A DNA stretch of 64,000 bases from Sipunculus nudus (GCA_026874595.1 CM049314.1:53487812-53551811); one strand, 5' to 3'. Numbered from the stretch's first letter, positions 46,701 to 60,499 are shown. A program made the numbers and translations. The notes: generated from the sequence alone by a model not told the origin.

Positions 46701-49700
46701 CTAACCCAGGATGTATACAATTTTTATATTACTGTGGTACTAACCCAGGGTGTATACATTCTTATATTACTGTGGTACTAACCCAGGGTGTATACATTCT
46801 TATATTACTGAGGTTCTAACACACAGTGTATACATTCTTATATTACTCTTGTACTAATCCAGAGTGTATACATTCTTATATTACTGTGGTACTAACCCAG
46901 AGTGTATACATTCTTACATTACTGTGGTACTAACCCAGGGTGTATACATTCTTATCTTATTGAGGTACTAACCCAGGGTGTATACATTCTTATATTACTG
47001 TGGTACTAACCCAGGGTGTATACATTCTTATATTACTGAGGTACTAACCAGGGGTGTATACATTCTTATATTACTGAGGTACTAACCCAGGGTGTAAACA
47101 TTCTTATATTACTGTAGTACTAACCCAGGGTGTATACATTCTTATATTACTGTGGTACTAACCAGGGGTGTATACATTCTTATATTACTGTGGTACTAAC
47201 CAGTGGTGTATACATTCTTATATTACTGAGGTAATAACACAGAGTGTATACATTCTTATATTACTCTTGTACTAACCCAGGGTGTATACATTCTTATATT
47301 ACTGTGGTATTAACCCAGAGTGTATACATTCTTACATTACTGTGGTACTAACCCAGGGTGTATATATTCTTATCTTACTGAGGTACTAACCCAGGGTGTA
47401 TACATTCTTATATTACTGTGGTACTAACCCAGGGTGTATACATTCTTATATTACTGTGTGCTAACCCAGGATGTATACAATTTTTATATTACTGTGGTAC
47501 TAACCCAGGGTGTATACATTCTTATATTACTGTGGTACTAACCCAGGGTGTATACATTCTTATATTACTGAGGTTCTAACACACAGTGTATACATTCTTA
47601 TATTACTCTTGTACTAATCCAGAGTGTATACTTTCTTATATTACTGTGGTACTAACCCAGAGTGTATACATTCTTACATTACTGTGGTACTAACCCAGGG
47701 TGTATACATTCTTATCTTATTGAGGTACTAACCCAGGGTGTATACATTCTTATATTACTGTGGTACTAACCCAGGGTGTATACATTCTTATATTACTGAG
47801 GTACTAACCAGGGGTGTATACATTCTTATATTACTGAGGTACTAACCCAGGGTGTAAACATTCTTATATTACTGTAGTACTAACCCAGGGTGTATACATT
47901 CTTATATTACTGTGGTACTAACCAGGGGTGTATACATTCTTATATTACTGTGGTACTAACCAGTGGTGTATACATTCTTATATTACTGAGGTAATAACAC
48001 AGAGTGTATACATTCTTATATTACTCTTGTACTAACCCAGGGTGTATACATTCTTATATTACTGTGGTATTAACCCAGAGTGTATACATTCTTACATTAC
48101 TGTAGTACTAACCCAGGGTGTATATATTCTTATCTTACTGAGGTACTAACCCAGGGTGTATACATTCTTATCTTACTGAGGTACTAACCCAGGGTGTATA
48201 CATTCTTATCTTACTGAGGTACTAACCCAGAGTGTATACATTCTTACATTACTGTGGTACTAACCCAGGGTGTATACATTCTTACATTACTGAGGTACTA
48301 ACCCAGGGTGTATACATTCTTATATTACTGTGGTATTAACCCAGAAGGTATACATTCTTACATTACTGTGGTACTAACCCAGGGTGTATACATTCTTATC
48401 TTACTGAGGTACTAACCCAGGGTGTATACATTCTTATCTTACTGAGGTACTAACCCAGGGTGTATACATTCTTATCTTACTGAGGTACTAACCCAGGGTG
48501 TATACATTCTTATATTACTGTGTGCTAACCCAGGATGGATACAATTTTTATATTACTGTGGTACTAACCCAGGGTGTATACATTCTTATATTACTGTGGT
48601 ACTAACCAGGGGTGTATACATTCTTATATTACTGTGGTACTAACCAGTGGTGTATACATTCTTATATTACTGAGGTAATAACACAGAGTGTATACATTCT
48701 TATATTACTCTTGTACTAACCCAGGGTGTATACATTCTTATATTACTGTGGTATTAACCCAGAGTGTATACATTCTTACATTACTGTGGTACTAACCCAG
48801 GGTGTATACATTCTTATCTTACTGAGGTACTAACCCAGGGTGTATACATTCTTATCTTACTGAGGTACTAACCCAGGGTGTATACATTCTTATCTTACTG
48901 AGGTACTAACCCAGAGTGTATACATTCTTACATTACTGTGGTACTAACCCAGGGTGTATACATTCTTATCTTACTGAGGTACTAACCCAGGGTGTATACA
49001 TTCTTATATTACTGTGGTACTAACCCAGGGTGTATACATTCTTATATTACTGTGGTACTAACCCAGGGTGTATACATTCTTATATTACTGTGGTACTAAC
49101 CCAGGGTGTATACATTCTTATATTACTGTGGTACTAACCCAGGGTGTATACATTCTTATATTACTGAGGTACTAACCCAGGGTGTATACATTCTTATATT
49201 ACTAAAGTACTAACCAAGGGTGTATACATTCTTATATTACTGAGGTACTAACCCAGGGTGTATACATTCTTATATTACTGTGGTGCTAACCCAGGGTGTA
49301 TACATTCTTATATTACTGAGGTACTAACCCAGGGGTGTATACATTCTTATATTACTGTGGTACTAACTCAGGGTGTATAAATTCATATATCACTGTGTGA
49401 TTACCCAGGGTGTATACATTCTCATATTACTGTGGTACTAACCCAGGGTGTATACATTCTTAAATTACTGTGGTACTAACCCAGGGTGTATACATTCTTA
49501 TATTACTGTGGTACTAACCCAGGATGTATACATTCTTATATTACTGTGGTGCTAACCCAGAGTGTATACATTCTTATATTACTGTGGTACTAACCCAGGG
49601 TGTATACATTCTTAAATTACTGTGGTACTAACCCAGGGTGTATACATTCTTAAATTACTGTGGTACTAACCCAGGGTGTATACATTCTTAAATTACTGTG

Positions 49701-52700
49701 GTACTAACCCAGGGTGTATACATTCTTATATTACTGTGGTACTAACCCAGGGTGTATACATTCTTAAATTACTGTGGTACTAACCCAGGGTGTATACATT
49801 CTTAAATTACTGTGGTACTAACCCAGGGTGTATACATTCTTAAATTACTGTGGTACTAACCCAGGGTGTATACATTCTTAAATTACTGTGGTACTAACCC
49901 AGGGTGTATACATTCTTATATTACTGTGGTACTAACCCAGGGTGTATACATTCTTATATTACTGTGGTACTAACCCAGGGTGTATACATTCTTATATTAC
50001 TGTGGTACTAACCCAGGGTGTATACATTCTTAAATTACTGTGGTACTAACCCAGGGTGTATACATTCTTAAATTACTGTGGTACTAACCCAGGGTGTATA
50101 CATTCTTATATCACTGTGTGATAACCCTGGGTGTATACATTCTTATATTACTGTGGTACTAACCCAGGGTGTATACATTCTTATATTACTGTGTGCTAAC
50201 CCAGGATGTATACAATTTTTATATTACTGTGGTACTAACCCAGGGTGTATACATTCTTATATTACTGTGGTACTAACCCAGGGTGTATACATTCTTATAT
50301 TACTGTGGTACTAACCCAGGGTGTATACATTCTTATATTACTGTGATGCTAACCCAGGGTGTATACATTCTTATATTACTGTGTGCTAACCCAGGATGTA
50401 TACATTCTTATATTACTGAGGTACTAACCCAGAGTGTATACATTCTTATATTACTGTGGTACTAACCCAGGGTGTATACATTCTTATATTACTGTGGTAC
50501 TAACCCAGGGTGTATACATTCTTATATTACTGTGGTACTAACCCAGGGTGTATACATTCTTAAATTACTGTGGTACTAACCCAGGGTGTATACATTCTTA
50601 AATTACTGTGGTACTAACCCAGGGTGTATACATTCTTATATTACTGTGGTACTAACCCAGGGTGTATACACTATTATATTCCTGTGGTACTAACCCAGGG
50701 TGTATACATTCTTATATTAACCCAGCACTGTGTGCTAACCCAGGATGTATACATTCTTATATTACTGAGGTACTAACCCAGAGTGTATACATTCTTATAT
50801 TACTGTGGTACTAACCCAGGGTGTATACATTCTTATATTACTGTGGTACTAACCCAGGGTGTATACATTCTTATATTACTGTGGTACTAACCCAGGGTGT
50901 ATACATTCTTATATTACTGTTGTACTAACCAAGGGGGTATACATTCTTATATTACTGTGGTACTAACCCAGGGTGTATACATTCTTATATTACTGTGGTA
51001 CTAACCCAGGGTGTATACATTCTTATATTACTGTGGTACTAACCCAGAGTGTATACATTCCTTTATTACTGTGTGCTAACCCAGGATGTATACATTCTTA
51101 TATTACTGAGGTACTAACCCAGAGTGTATACATTCTTATATTACTGTGGTACTAACCCAGGGTGTATACATTCTTATATTACTGTGGTACTAACCCAGGG
51201 TGTATACATTCTTATATTACTGTGGTACTAACCCAGGGTGTATACATTCTTATATTACTGTGGTACTAACCCAGGGTGTATACATTCTTATATTACTGTG
51301 GTACTAACCCAGGGTGTATACATTCTTATATTACTGTGGTACTAACCCAGGGTGTATACATTCTTATATTACTGTGGTACTAACCCAGAGTGTATACATT
51401 CTTATATTACTGTGTGCTAACCCAGGATGTATACATTCTTATATTACTGAGGTACTAACCCAGAGTGTATACATTCTTATATTACTGTGGTACTAACCCA
51501 GGGTGTATACATTCTTATATTACTGTGGTACTAACCCAGGGTGTATACATTCTTATATTACTGTGGTACTAACCCAGGGTGTATACATTCTTATATTACT
51601 GTGGTACTAACCCAGGGTGTATACATTCTTATATTACTGTGGTACTAACCCAGGGTGTATACATTCTTATATTACTGTGGTACTAACCCAGGGTGTATAC
51701 ATTCTTATATTACTGTGGTACTAACCCAGGGTGTATACATTCTTATATTACTGTGGTACTAACCCAGGGTGTATACATTCTTATATTACTGTGGTACTAA
51801 CCCAGAGTGTATACATTCTTATATTACTGTGGTACTAACCCAGGGTGTATACATTCTTATATTACTGTGGTACTAACCCAGGGTGTATACATTCTTATAT
51901 TACTGTGTGCTAACCCAGGATGTATACATTCTTATATTACTGAGGTACTAACCCAGAGTGTATACATTCTTATATTACTGTGGTACTAACCCAGGGTGTA
52001 TACATTCTTATATTAATGTGGTACTAACCCAGGGTGTATACATTCTTATATTACTGTGGTACTAACCCAGGGTGTATACATTCTTATATTACTGTGGTAC
52101 TAACCCAGGGTGTATACATTCTTATATTACTGTGGTACTAACCCAGGGTGTATACATTCTTATATTACTGTGGTACTAACCCAGGGTGTATACATTCTTA
52201 TAATACTGTGGTACTAACCCAGGGTGTATACATTCTTATATTACTGTGGTACTAACCCAGGGTGTATACATTCTTATATTACTGTGGTACTAACCCAGAG
52301 TGTATACATTCTTATATTACTGTGTGCTAACCCAGGATGTATACATTCTTATATTACTGAGGTACTAACCCAGAGTGTATACATTCTTATATTACTGTGG
52401 TACTAACCCAGGGTGTATACATTCTTATATTACTGTGGTACTAACCCAGGGTGTATACATTCTTATATTACTGTGGTACTAACCCAGGGTGTATACATTC
52501 TTATATTACTGTGGTACTAACCCAGGGTGTATACATTCTTATATTACTGTGGTACTAACCCAGGGTGTATACATTCTTATATTACTGTGGTACTAACCCA
52601 GGGTGTATACATTCTTATATTACTGTGGTACTAACCCAGAGTGTATACATTCTTATATTACTGTGTGCTAACCCAGGATGTATACATTCTTATATTACTG

Positions 52701-55700
52701 AGGTACTAACCCAGAGTGTATACATTCTTATATTACTGTGGTACTAACCCAGGGTGTATACATTCTTATATTACTGTGGTACTAACCCAGGATGTATACA
52801 TTATTATATTACTGAGGTACTAACCCAGGGTGTATACATTCTTATATTTCTGTGGTACTAACCCAGGGTGTATACATTCTTATATTACTGTGGTACTAAC
52901 CCAGGGTGTATACATTCTTATATTACTGTGGTACTAACCCAGGGTGTATACATTCTTATATTACTGTGGTACTAACCCAGGGTGTATACATTCTTATATT
53001 ACTGTGGTACTAACCCAGGGTGTATACATTCTTATATTACTGTGGTACTAACCCAGGGTGTATACATTCTTATATTACTGTGGTACTAACCCAGGGTGTA
53101 TACATTCTTATATTACTGTGGTACTAACCCAGGGTGTATACATTCTTAAATTACTGTGGTACTAACCCAGGGTGTATACATTCTTATATTACTGTGGTAC
53201 TAACCCAGGGTGTATACATTCTTAAATTACTGTGGTACTAACCCAGGGTGTATACATTCTTAAATTACTGTGGTACTAACCCAGGGTGTATACATTCTTA
53301 AATTACTGTGGTACTAACCCAGGGTGTATACATTCTTAAATTACTGAGGTACTAACCCAGGGTGTATACATTCTTATATTACTGTGGTGCTAACCCAGGG
53401 TGTATACATTCTTATATTACTGTGTGCTAACCCAGGATGTATACATTCTTATATTACTGTGGTACTAACCCAGGGTGTATACATTCTTATATTACTGTGG
53501 TACTTACCCAGGGTGTATACATTCTTATATTACTGTGGTACTAACCCAGGGTGTATACATTCTTATATTACTGTGGTACTAACCCAGGGTGTATACATTC
53601 TTAAATTACTGTGGTACTAACCCAGGGTGTATACATTCTTAAATTACTGTGGTACTAACCCAGGGTGTATACAGTCTTATATCACTGTGTGATAACCCTG
53701 GGTGTATACATTCTTATATTACTGTGGTACTAACCCAGGGTGTATACATTCTTATATTACTGTGTGCTAACCCAGGATGTATACAATTTTTATATTACTG
53801 TGGTACTAACCCAGGGTGTATACATTCTTATATTACTGTGGTACTAACCCAGGGTGTATACATTCTTATATTACTGAGGTTCTAACACACAGTGTATACA
53901 TTCTTATATTACTCTTGTACTAATCCAGAGTGTATACATTCTTATATTACTGTGGTACTAACCCAGAGTGTATACATTCTTACATTACTGTGGTACTAAC
54001 CCAGGGTGTATACATTCTTATCTTATTGAGGTACTAACCCAGGGTGTATACATTCTTATATTACTGTGGTACTAACCCAGGGTGTATACATTCTTATATT
54101 ACTGAGGTACTAACCAGGGGTGTATACATTCTTATATTACTGAGGTACTAACCCAGGGTGTAAACATTCTTATATTACTGTAGTACTAACCCAGGGTGTA
54201 TACATTCTTATATTACTGTGGTACTAACCAGGGGTGTATACATTCTTATATTACTGTGGTACTAACCAGTGGTGTATACATTCTTATATTACTGAGGTAA
54301 TAACACAGAGTGTATACATTCTTATATTACTCTTGTACTAACCCAGGGTGTATACATTCTTATATTACTGTGGTATTAACCCAGAGTGTATACATTCTTA
54401 CATTACTGTGGTACTAACCCAGGGTGTATATATTCTTATCTTACTGAGGTACTAACCCAGGGTGTATACATTCTTATATTACTGTGGTACTAACCCAGGG
54501 TGTATACATTCTTATATTACTGTGTGCTAACCCAGGATGTATACAATTTTTATATTACTGTGGTACTAACCCAGGGTGTATACATTCTTATATTACTGTG
54601 GTACTAACCCAGGGTGTATACATTCTTATATTACTGAGGTTCTAACACACAGTGTATACATTCTTATATTACTCTTGTACTAATCCAGAGTGTATACTTT
54701 CTTATATTACTGTGGTACTAACCCAGAGTGTATACATTCTTACATTACTGTGGTACTAACCCAGGGTGTATACATTCTTATCTTATTGAGGTACTAACCC
54801 AGGGTGTATACATTCTTATATTACTGTGGTACTAACCCAGGGTGTATACATTCTTATATTACTGAGGTACTAACCAGGGGTGTATACATTCTTATATTAC
54901 TGAGGTACTAACCCAGGGTGTAAACATTCTTATATTACTGTAGTACTAACCCAGGGTGTATACATTCTTATATTACTGTGGTACTAACCAGGGGTGTATA
55001 CATTCTTATATTACTGTGGTACTAACCAGTGGTGTATACATTCTTATATTACTGAGGTAATAACACAGAGTGTATACATTCTTATATTACTCTTGTACTA
55101 ACCCAGGGTGTATACATTCTTATATTACTGTGGTATTAACCCAGAGTGTATACATTCTTACATTACTGTGGTACTAACCCAGGGTGTATATATTCTTATC
55201 TTACTGAGGTACTAACCCAGGGTGTATACATTCTTATCTTACTGAGGTACTAACCCAGGGTGTATACATTCTTATCTTACTGAGGTTCTAACCCAGAGTG
55301 TATACATTCTTACATTACTGTGGTACTAACCCAGGGTGTATACATTCTTACATTACTGAGGTACTAACCCAGGGTGTATACATTCTTATATTACTGTGGT
55401 ATTAACCCAGAAGGTATACATTCTTACATTACTGTGGTACTAACCCAGGGTGTATACATTCTTATCTTACTGAGGTACTAACCCAGGGTGTATACATTCT
55501 TATCTTACTGAGGTACTAACCCAGGGTGTATACATTCTTATCTTACTGAGGTACTAACCCAGGGTGTATACATTCTTATATTACTGTGTGCTAACCCAGG
55601 ATGGATACAATTTTTATATTACTGTGGTACTAACCCAGGGTGTATACATTCTTATATTACTGTGGTACTAACCAGGGGTGTATACATTCTTATATTACTG

Positions 55701-57776
55701 TGGTACTAACCAGTGGTGTATACATTCTTATATTACTGAGGTAATAACACAGAGTGTATACATTCTTATATTACTCTTGTACTAACCCAGGGTGTATACA
55801 TTCTTATATTACTGTGGTATTAACCCAGAGTGTATACATTCTTACATTACTGTGGTACTAACCCAGGGTGTATACATTCTTATCTTACTGAGGTACTAAC
55901 CCAGGGTGTATACATTCTTATCTTACTGAGGTACTAACCCAGGGTGTATACATTCTTATCTTACTGAGGTACTAACCCAGAGTGTATACATTCTTACATT
56001 ACTGTGGTACTAACCCAGGGTGTATACATTCTTATCTTACTGAGGTACTAACCCAGGGTGTATACATTCTTATATTACTGTGGTACTAACCCAGGGTGTA
56101 TACATTCTTATATTACTGTGGTACTAACCCAGGGTGTATACATTCTTATATTACTGTGGTACTAACCCAGGGTGTATACATTCTTATATTACTGTGGTAC
56201 TAACCCAGGGTGTATACATTCTTATATTACTGAGGTACTAACCCAGGGTGTATACATTCTTATATTACTAAAGTACTAACCAAGGGTGTATACATTCTTA
56301 TATTACTGAGGTACTAACCCAGGGTGTATACATTCTTATATTACTGTGGTGCTAACCCAGGGTGTATTCATTCTTATATTACTGAGGTACTAACCCAGGG
56401 TTTATACATTCTTATATTACTAAAGTACTAACCGAGGGTGTATACATTCTTATGTTACTGTGGTGCTAACCCAGGGTGTATACATTCTGATATTTGTTTG
56501 GTGCTAACCCGTTTTGTATACATTCTAATATTACTGTGGTGCTAACAGAGGTTGTTTACATTCTTATATTACTGTGGTGCTAACCAATTGTGTATGCATT
56601 CTAATTTTACTGTGGTGCTAACCCAGGGTGTATACATCCTTATATTACTGTGATACTAACTCAAGGTGTAAACATTCTGTGTGCTAACCCTAAGTGTATA
56701 CATTCTGTGTTCTTACCCAAAGTGTATACATTCTTAAATTTTTGTGATGCTAACTCAGGATGTAAAAATTCTTATAATTCTGTCCTGTTAACCCGTGTTG
56801 TATTCATTCTTATTTTACTGTGGTTCTAACCCATGTTGTATCCATTCTTATATTACTGTGGTGCTACCCCGTGTTGTATTTATTCTTATATTACTGTGGT
56901 GCTAACCCGTGTTGTATTGATTCTTATATTACTGTGGTGCTAACCCGTGTTGTATTTATTCTTATATTACTGTGGTGCTTACCCGTGTTGTATCCATTCT
57001 TATATTACTGTGGTGCTAACCCATGTTGTATTTATTCTTATATTACTGTGGTGCTAACCCGTGTTGTATACATTCTTATTTTACTGTGGTTCTAACCCGT
57101 GTTGTATCCATTCTTATATTACTGTGGTGCTAACCCGTGTTGTATCCATTCTTATATTACTGTGGTGCTAACCCGTGTTGTATCCATTCTTATATTACTG
57201 TGGTTCTAACCCGTGTTGTATCCATTCTTATATTACTGTGGTGCTAACCCGTGTTGTATTTATTCTCATATTACTGTGGTGCTAACCTGTGTTGTATCCA
57301 TTCTTATATTACTGTGGTGCTAACCCGTGTTGTATCCATTCTTATATTACTATGGTGCTAACCCGTGTTGTATTTATTCTTATATTACTGTGGTGCTAAC
57401 CCGTGTTGTATTCATTCTTATTTTACTGTGGTTCTAACCCGAGTTGTATCCATTCTTATATTACTGTGATGCTAACCCGTGTTGTATCCATTCTTATATT
57501 ACTGTCGTGCTAACCCGTGTTGTATCCATTCTTATATTACTGTGGTGCTAACGCTTGTAGTATTTATTCTTATATTACTGTGGTGCTAACCCGTGTTGTA
57601 TTCATTCTTATTTTTTTGTGGTTCTAACCCGTGTTGTACCCATTCTTATATTATTGTGGTGCCAGTGCAGGGTGTATACATTCTTATATTATTGTGGTGC
57701 TAACCCATGGTAGTACATTCTGGTGTCACTGTGGTGCTAACCCGGCCAATGTGTATACATTCTTATATTACTGTAG
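43723..57776. repeat. 14-kb array of 38-bp units filling intron 1
   Basis: About 370 units (from length) of ATTACTGTGGTACTAACCCA then GGGTGTATACATTCTTAT. Each contains the self-complementary TGTATACA. Unit variants (GTGTGCTAACCCAGGATG; GAGGTTCTAACACACAGTG; ACCAGTGGTG; AAAGTACTAACCAAGGG) recur in the same order 7,066 bp apart (46809/53875, 48331/55397, 49201/56267), so much of the array is one large duplicated block. A 762-bp duplication lies inside each block (46809/47571). From about 56.5 kb to the right end the units are a distinct, more diverged subfamily with CCCGTGTTGTATCCATTC. As 38 is not a multiple of three, the 60-91-codon frames inside are not genes. Confidence 0.96.
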
Positions 57777-57925
57777 CCCTGAAACATACAGGGTAGACAG
57801 TGCAATTAGAGAAAAAAACTATTAGCAGCGTCACTTTGGACACCAGCCATGGTCAGACATGACACATTCAGGTCAGACTTTAAGAAGCTGACGTAATTGT
57901 GATCCGTTAATACTTATGTACTCAC

Positions 57926-57977
57926 CCACGTGACATACGACGAAGCCCACAAGGGAAAGCATCCACAATGACGTCAT
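57926..57977 (-). CDS. Exon 1 (coding): signal peptide
   Basis: ATG at 57977-57975 starts MTSLWMLSLVGFVVCHV, a hydrophobic secretion signal. The donor GTGG/GTGAGTAC leaves one base of a codon, completed by TT at the start of exon 2. Upstream, a long T-run and TAG before GGAAACC (58003/58002) look like an acceptor, so a non-coding 5' UTR exon may lie further right. The assignment to this gene rests on phase, strand, the signal peptide and the missing start in exon 2. Confidence 0.65.
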
Positions 57978-58836
57978 TCTGGAGTATTCCTTCGGGGTTT
58001 CCCTAAAAAAAAAACGAACGGACATTTTAGATTCCAGGTTGATTTGCTCCCCACTATCACCAGTGTGTCACCATCTGTGAAAACTTTTTTCTATAATTTT
58101 CATTTCGAGTTTCTTTTTCAAATCCAAATGCATGAGTAGATACAATGGTTATAAATGACATTAAACTGCGTGGCTACGTATGCTCTCACCACCAACAACT
58201 ATTGCTCTTTCAGTTTGCAATGTAACAGCTTCCGTTACATTTTTTCTGTATGTCAGTATTGGCTCATGTACCCTGAACTAGTAGGCACGATGTAGATAAA
58301 AGGCTCACATATCAGTCACGGAGGCGTTGTAAGAACCTCTCTTAGCAGGGATTACTTTCATTTCTTTGATATGCATGCAGGGTAAGCCGGAAATCATGTC
58401 AATTCAATAAATAAGGCATGCAGCGGGAATAGTGTAGTCAGCACCAAAATAGAGCGGTTTGCAGAAACTAAATCATGAAGATAGTACCGTTATCGAGATA
58501 AGACTTAATGATTTATTATTAAGACAGGTTGACAAAAGATAATCTGAGATAAAGTCACGGATTTTTGGGCCATTTTGGTTAATACAAAAGCTTCACCTGT
58601 TTTATACGCTGTTATGGTTCTGTGTGTGAGTATACACACATTTCACGTTTGTCTAACATTACCATGACTGTGTGACCAGAGGTCCGATTAATCTTATGCA
58701 CGGGAGATAATTACCAAAAAAGGAGAACAAACATGAAAGAGGAAACACGGAAGTACCACCGGTCTAAAGCTTGAAAAATCATTAAGTTGTGTGGGGTGCG
58801 CCTTATGTTTATGTTTTGCGCCATTGATCACGCCTG
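57978..58836 (-). other. 5' flank of the lectin-like gene
   Basis: This should contain the 5' UTR, a possible 5' UTR intron (acceptor at 58003) and the promoter. I could not identify a convincing TATA box or initiator. Confidence 0.4.
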
Positions 58837-58848
58837 GTGCAAGGTCAT

Positions 58849-58990
58849 TTCCCAATGTATACAGGTGATGGCAAAATGTGTGCAGGTGTAGGCAAAATGT
58901 ATACAGGTGTAGGCAAATTGTGTACAGGTGATGGCAAAATGTGTACAGGTGTTGGCAAAATGTTTACAGGTGTAGGCAAAATGTGTTTAA
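58849..58990 (+). repeat. 21-bp minisatellite, about 6 units
   Basis: Units read GGCAAAATGTGTACAGGTGTA with small changes. The + strand frame here (KMCTGVG repeats) is simply the repeat translated. Confidence 0.9.
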
Positions 58991-59019
58991 ATGCAGGCAA
59001 AATATCAGAACCAAATATT

Positions 59020-59830
59020 TATATACTAGCTGTTCCCGTGGAAAATCCACGGCTCTATCTGATGCACATTTTTGTAATGAGCTGATAGGAACTAAACGAC
59101 GCATATTTTAATCCTTAGGTTTTTGCAGAAACTTTTTTCCTGTGTTTCACTTAAATGATATAAAGATTACTTCTGTTAGAATTTTCGAGGAACACACTCC
59201 CCCAAAATCTCAACATAGAAAGAAAAATTATTCTACTCCAGAAATCACACCTAAAAAATTTTTTCCCGATAAACAACATAGGTCAGACAGCTTCATTGGT
59301 TGGGAAATATCGCAGATATAACGATTGTATAAAGAAGCATTCTACAGTGAAATCATATGAAAGATGCTTTGTATTATTTGAAGCTCAGGCAACATCGTAA
59401 AACACGATGTTTATTAAATGTAGTCAGTTAAGGGTATAGTCTAAGACATGTTTACAGTCACCTGCATTATTTATATACACATGCATTTGTTGTTGAAGTC
59501 TCTTGTACGCGAAACGTGTAGCTGCCAATGTGAAAAAGATAGCCCTAGAAAAATATATTCCAACAGTATTAAATTTTTGGTTTAAGTACAGTAAAATTGA
59601 TGTAAAATTGACAACTCTCCCAGACAAAAAAGCAGTATGATATATTTCGATGAAAGCATTTAGCATAGAAACCACTTTATCCTTGGTTCGTTGCATTGTC
59701 ATTCAGCAAATTAACGCGAATGTAATATACCGATTTTTCTGAAAATTTGTAGAGGGGTAGAGTTAAACTGCATCCGTAATCTATATTTTTTTCCTAAGTG
59801 CCATAATCACAATTCCACAAAGGAATAATT
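59020..59830. other. Unannotated stretch with a possible retroelement end
   Basis: CTAGCTGTTCCCGTGGAAAATCCACGG near 59029, cut here by its own hairpin CCGTGG/CCACGG, resembles the conserved 3' ends of some LINE/SINE families of invertebrates. The rest (including the 59424-59702 minus frame) has no recognised feature. Confidence 0.25.
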
Positions 59831-59839
59831 ATAAGTGGC

Positions 59840-60400
59840 TATTCCTTTGTCCCCGAGTAGAAGCCAACCATTCGTATGCAGTTGTTTTGCCACTCGCTTG
59901 GTGAACCCGTGTTTCTGAACCATGTTTTACATGAAACGTGCACATATGAACGAACGACTGATAAGTAGATTCTGGCGGGGGTTTCAAAGTCCCCAAGTGA
60001 TTGGGGACCCTTAGAAATGTGTGCAATCCCTCCCCCCCCCCCTCCCCCCAGGGCATCCTTTTGAAAAAAAAAAACTTTTTTCAAACAACCAATAAATCGG
60101 CCGAACTTTTAAAACCATGGTTTTCATGGAAAGATACTTCTGAGTGTATAAAAATCAACATACCTGTAAACCTATAAAGCGGTGATCGTGTAAAGGGTCT
60201 CAGCTCTTTGTTTTCACCCAACGGAAAAATGCTCACTTTTAAAAGATCCATGTGGACATGCATTTCGCGCTTGAATTTAAAATCTTTACTTCCTTTTGAC
60301 AGAGTAAAATTACAGGCGATATAATAGAAAGCGATTCAGTGGGGATTACAGGTCGCCTCCTGAAAAAGAGTGACAGGCGAAAATGATTTGCTAAACAGCA
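59840..60400. repeat. Local duplicated segment, copy 1
   Basis: It shares order with 60500-60950: GGCxATTCCTTT, GAAGCCAxCCATT, ACATGAAACG, a C-run, GGCCGAACxTTT, AAACCATGGTTTTCATGGAA and AAAATCAACATACCTGTAA. Its right part (TCTTTACTTCCTTTTGACAG.. GTCGCCTCCTGAAAAAGAGT) matches 62090-62260. Confidence 0.7.
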
Positions 60401-60499
60401 GTTGTAGAGGGTTAGGGTAAAGACATATCAATAGTCCACTTCATTTTGGGAGTAATATAATCACCACAATACATATTTTCTTATAAACCATTATAACAA

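Larger units (their letters stand above)
23651..57977 (-). other. Five-exon gene: secreted IgGFc-binding-domain, mucin-stalk, fucolectin-like protein
   Basis: Five coding exons join in one frame: 52 + 128 + 1084 + 636 + 236 = 2136 bases, exactly 712 codons including TGA. Each donor/acceptor pair agrees in phase (1, 0, 1, 1). Predicted order of the 711 residues: signal peptide (1 to about 17), IgGFc-binding-type domain (about 20-420), Thr/Ser-rich stalk (about 422-583) and fucolectin/F5-8-like domain (about 584-711). There is no transmembrane segment or GPI signal at the end, so the product is probably secreted, perhaps into mucus. The IgGFc-binding domain is known from mammalian FCGBP and is common in molluscan secreted proteins; fucolectin-type domains bind glycans. 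A role in mucus or defence is inference. Introns are 16,906, 5,789, 9,199 and 297 bases. Undetected extra exons that keep phase cannot be excluded. Confidence 0.72.

Noticed and set aside
44074-53885. Many 60-78-codon frames with CIHSYITVVLTQGVYIL-type repeats
   Set aside because: They are the 38-bp unit read through its three frames; length variants and frame changes follow the repeat, with no independent coding sign.
43723-57776. CRISPR-like direct repeats
   Set aside because: Units are contiguous with no unique spacers, and the setting is eukaryotic intronic DNA.
58837-59085. 82-codon + frame with KMCTGVGK repeats
   Set aside because: It is the 21-bp minisatellite in frame; no wider gene structure was found.
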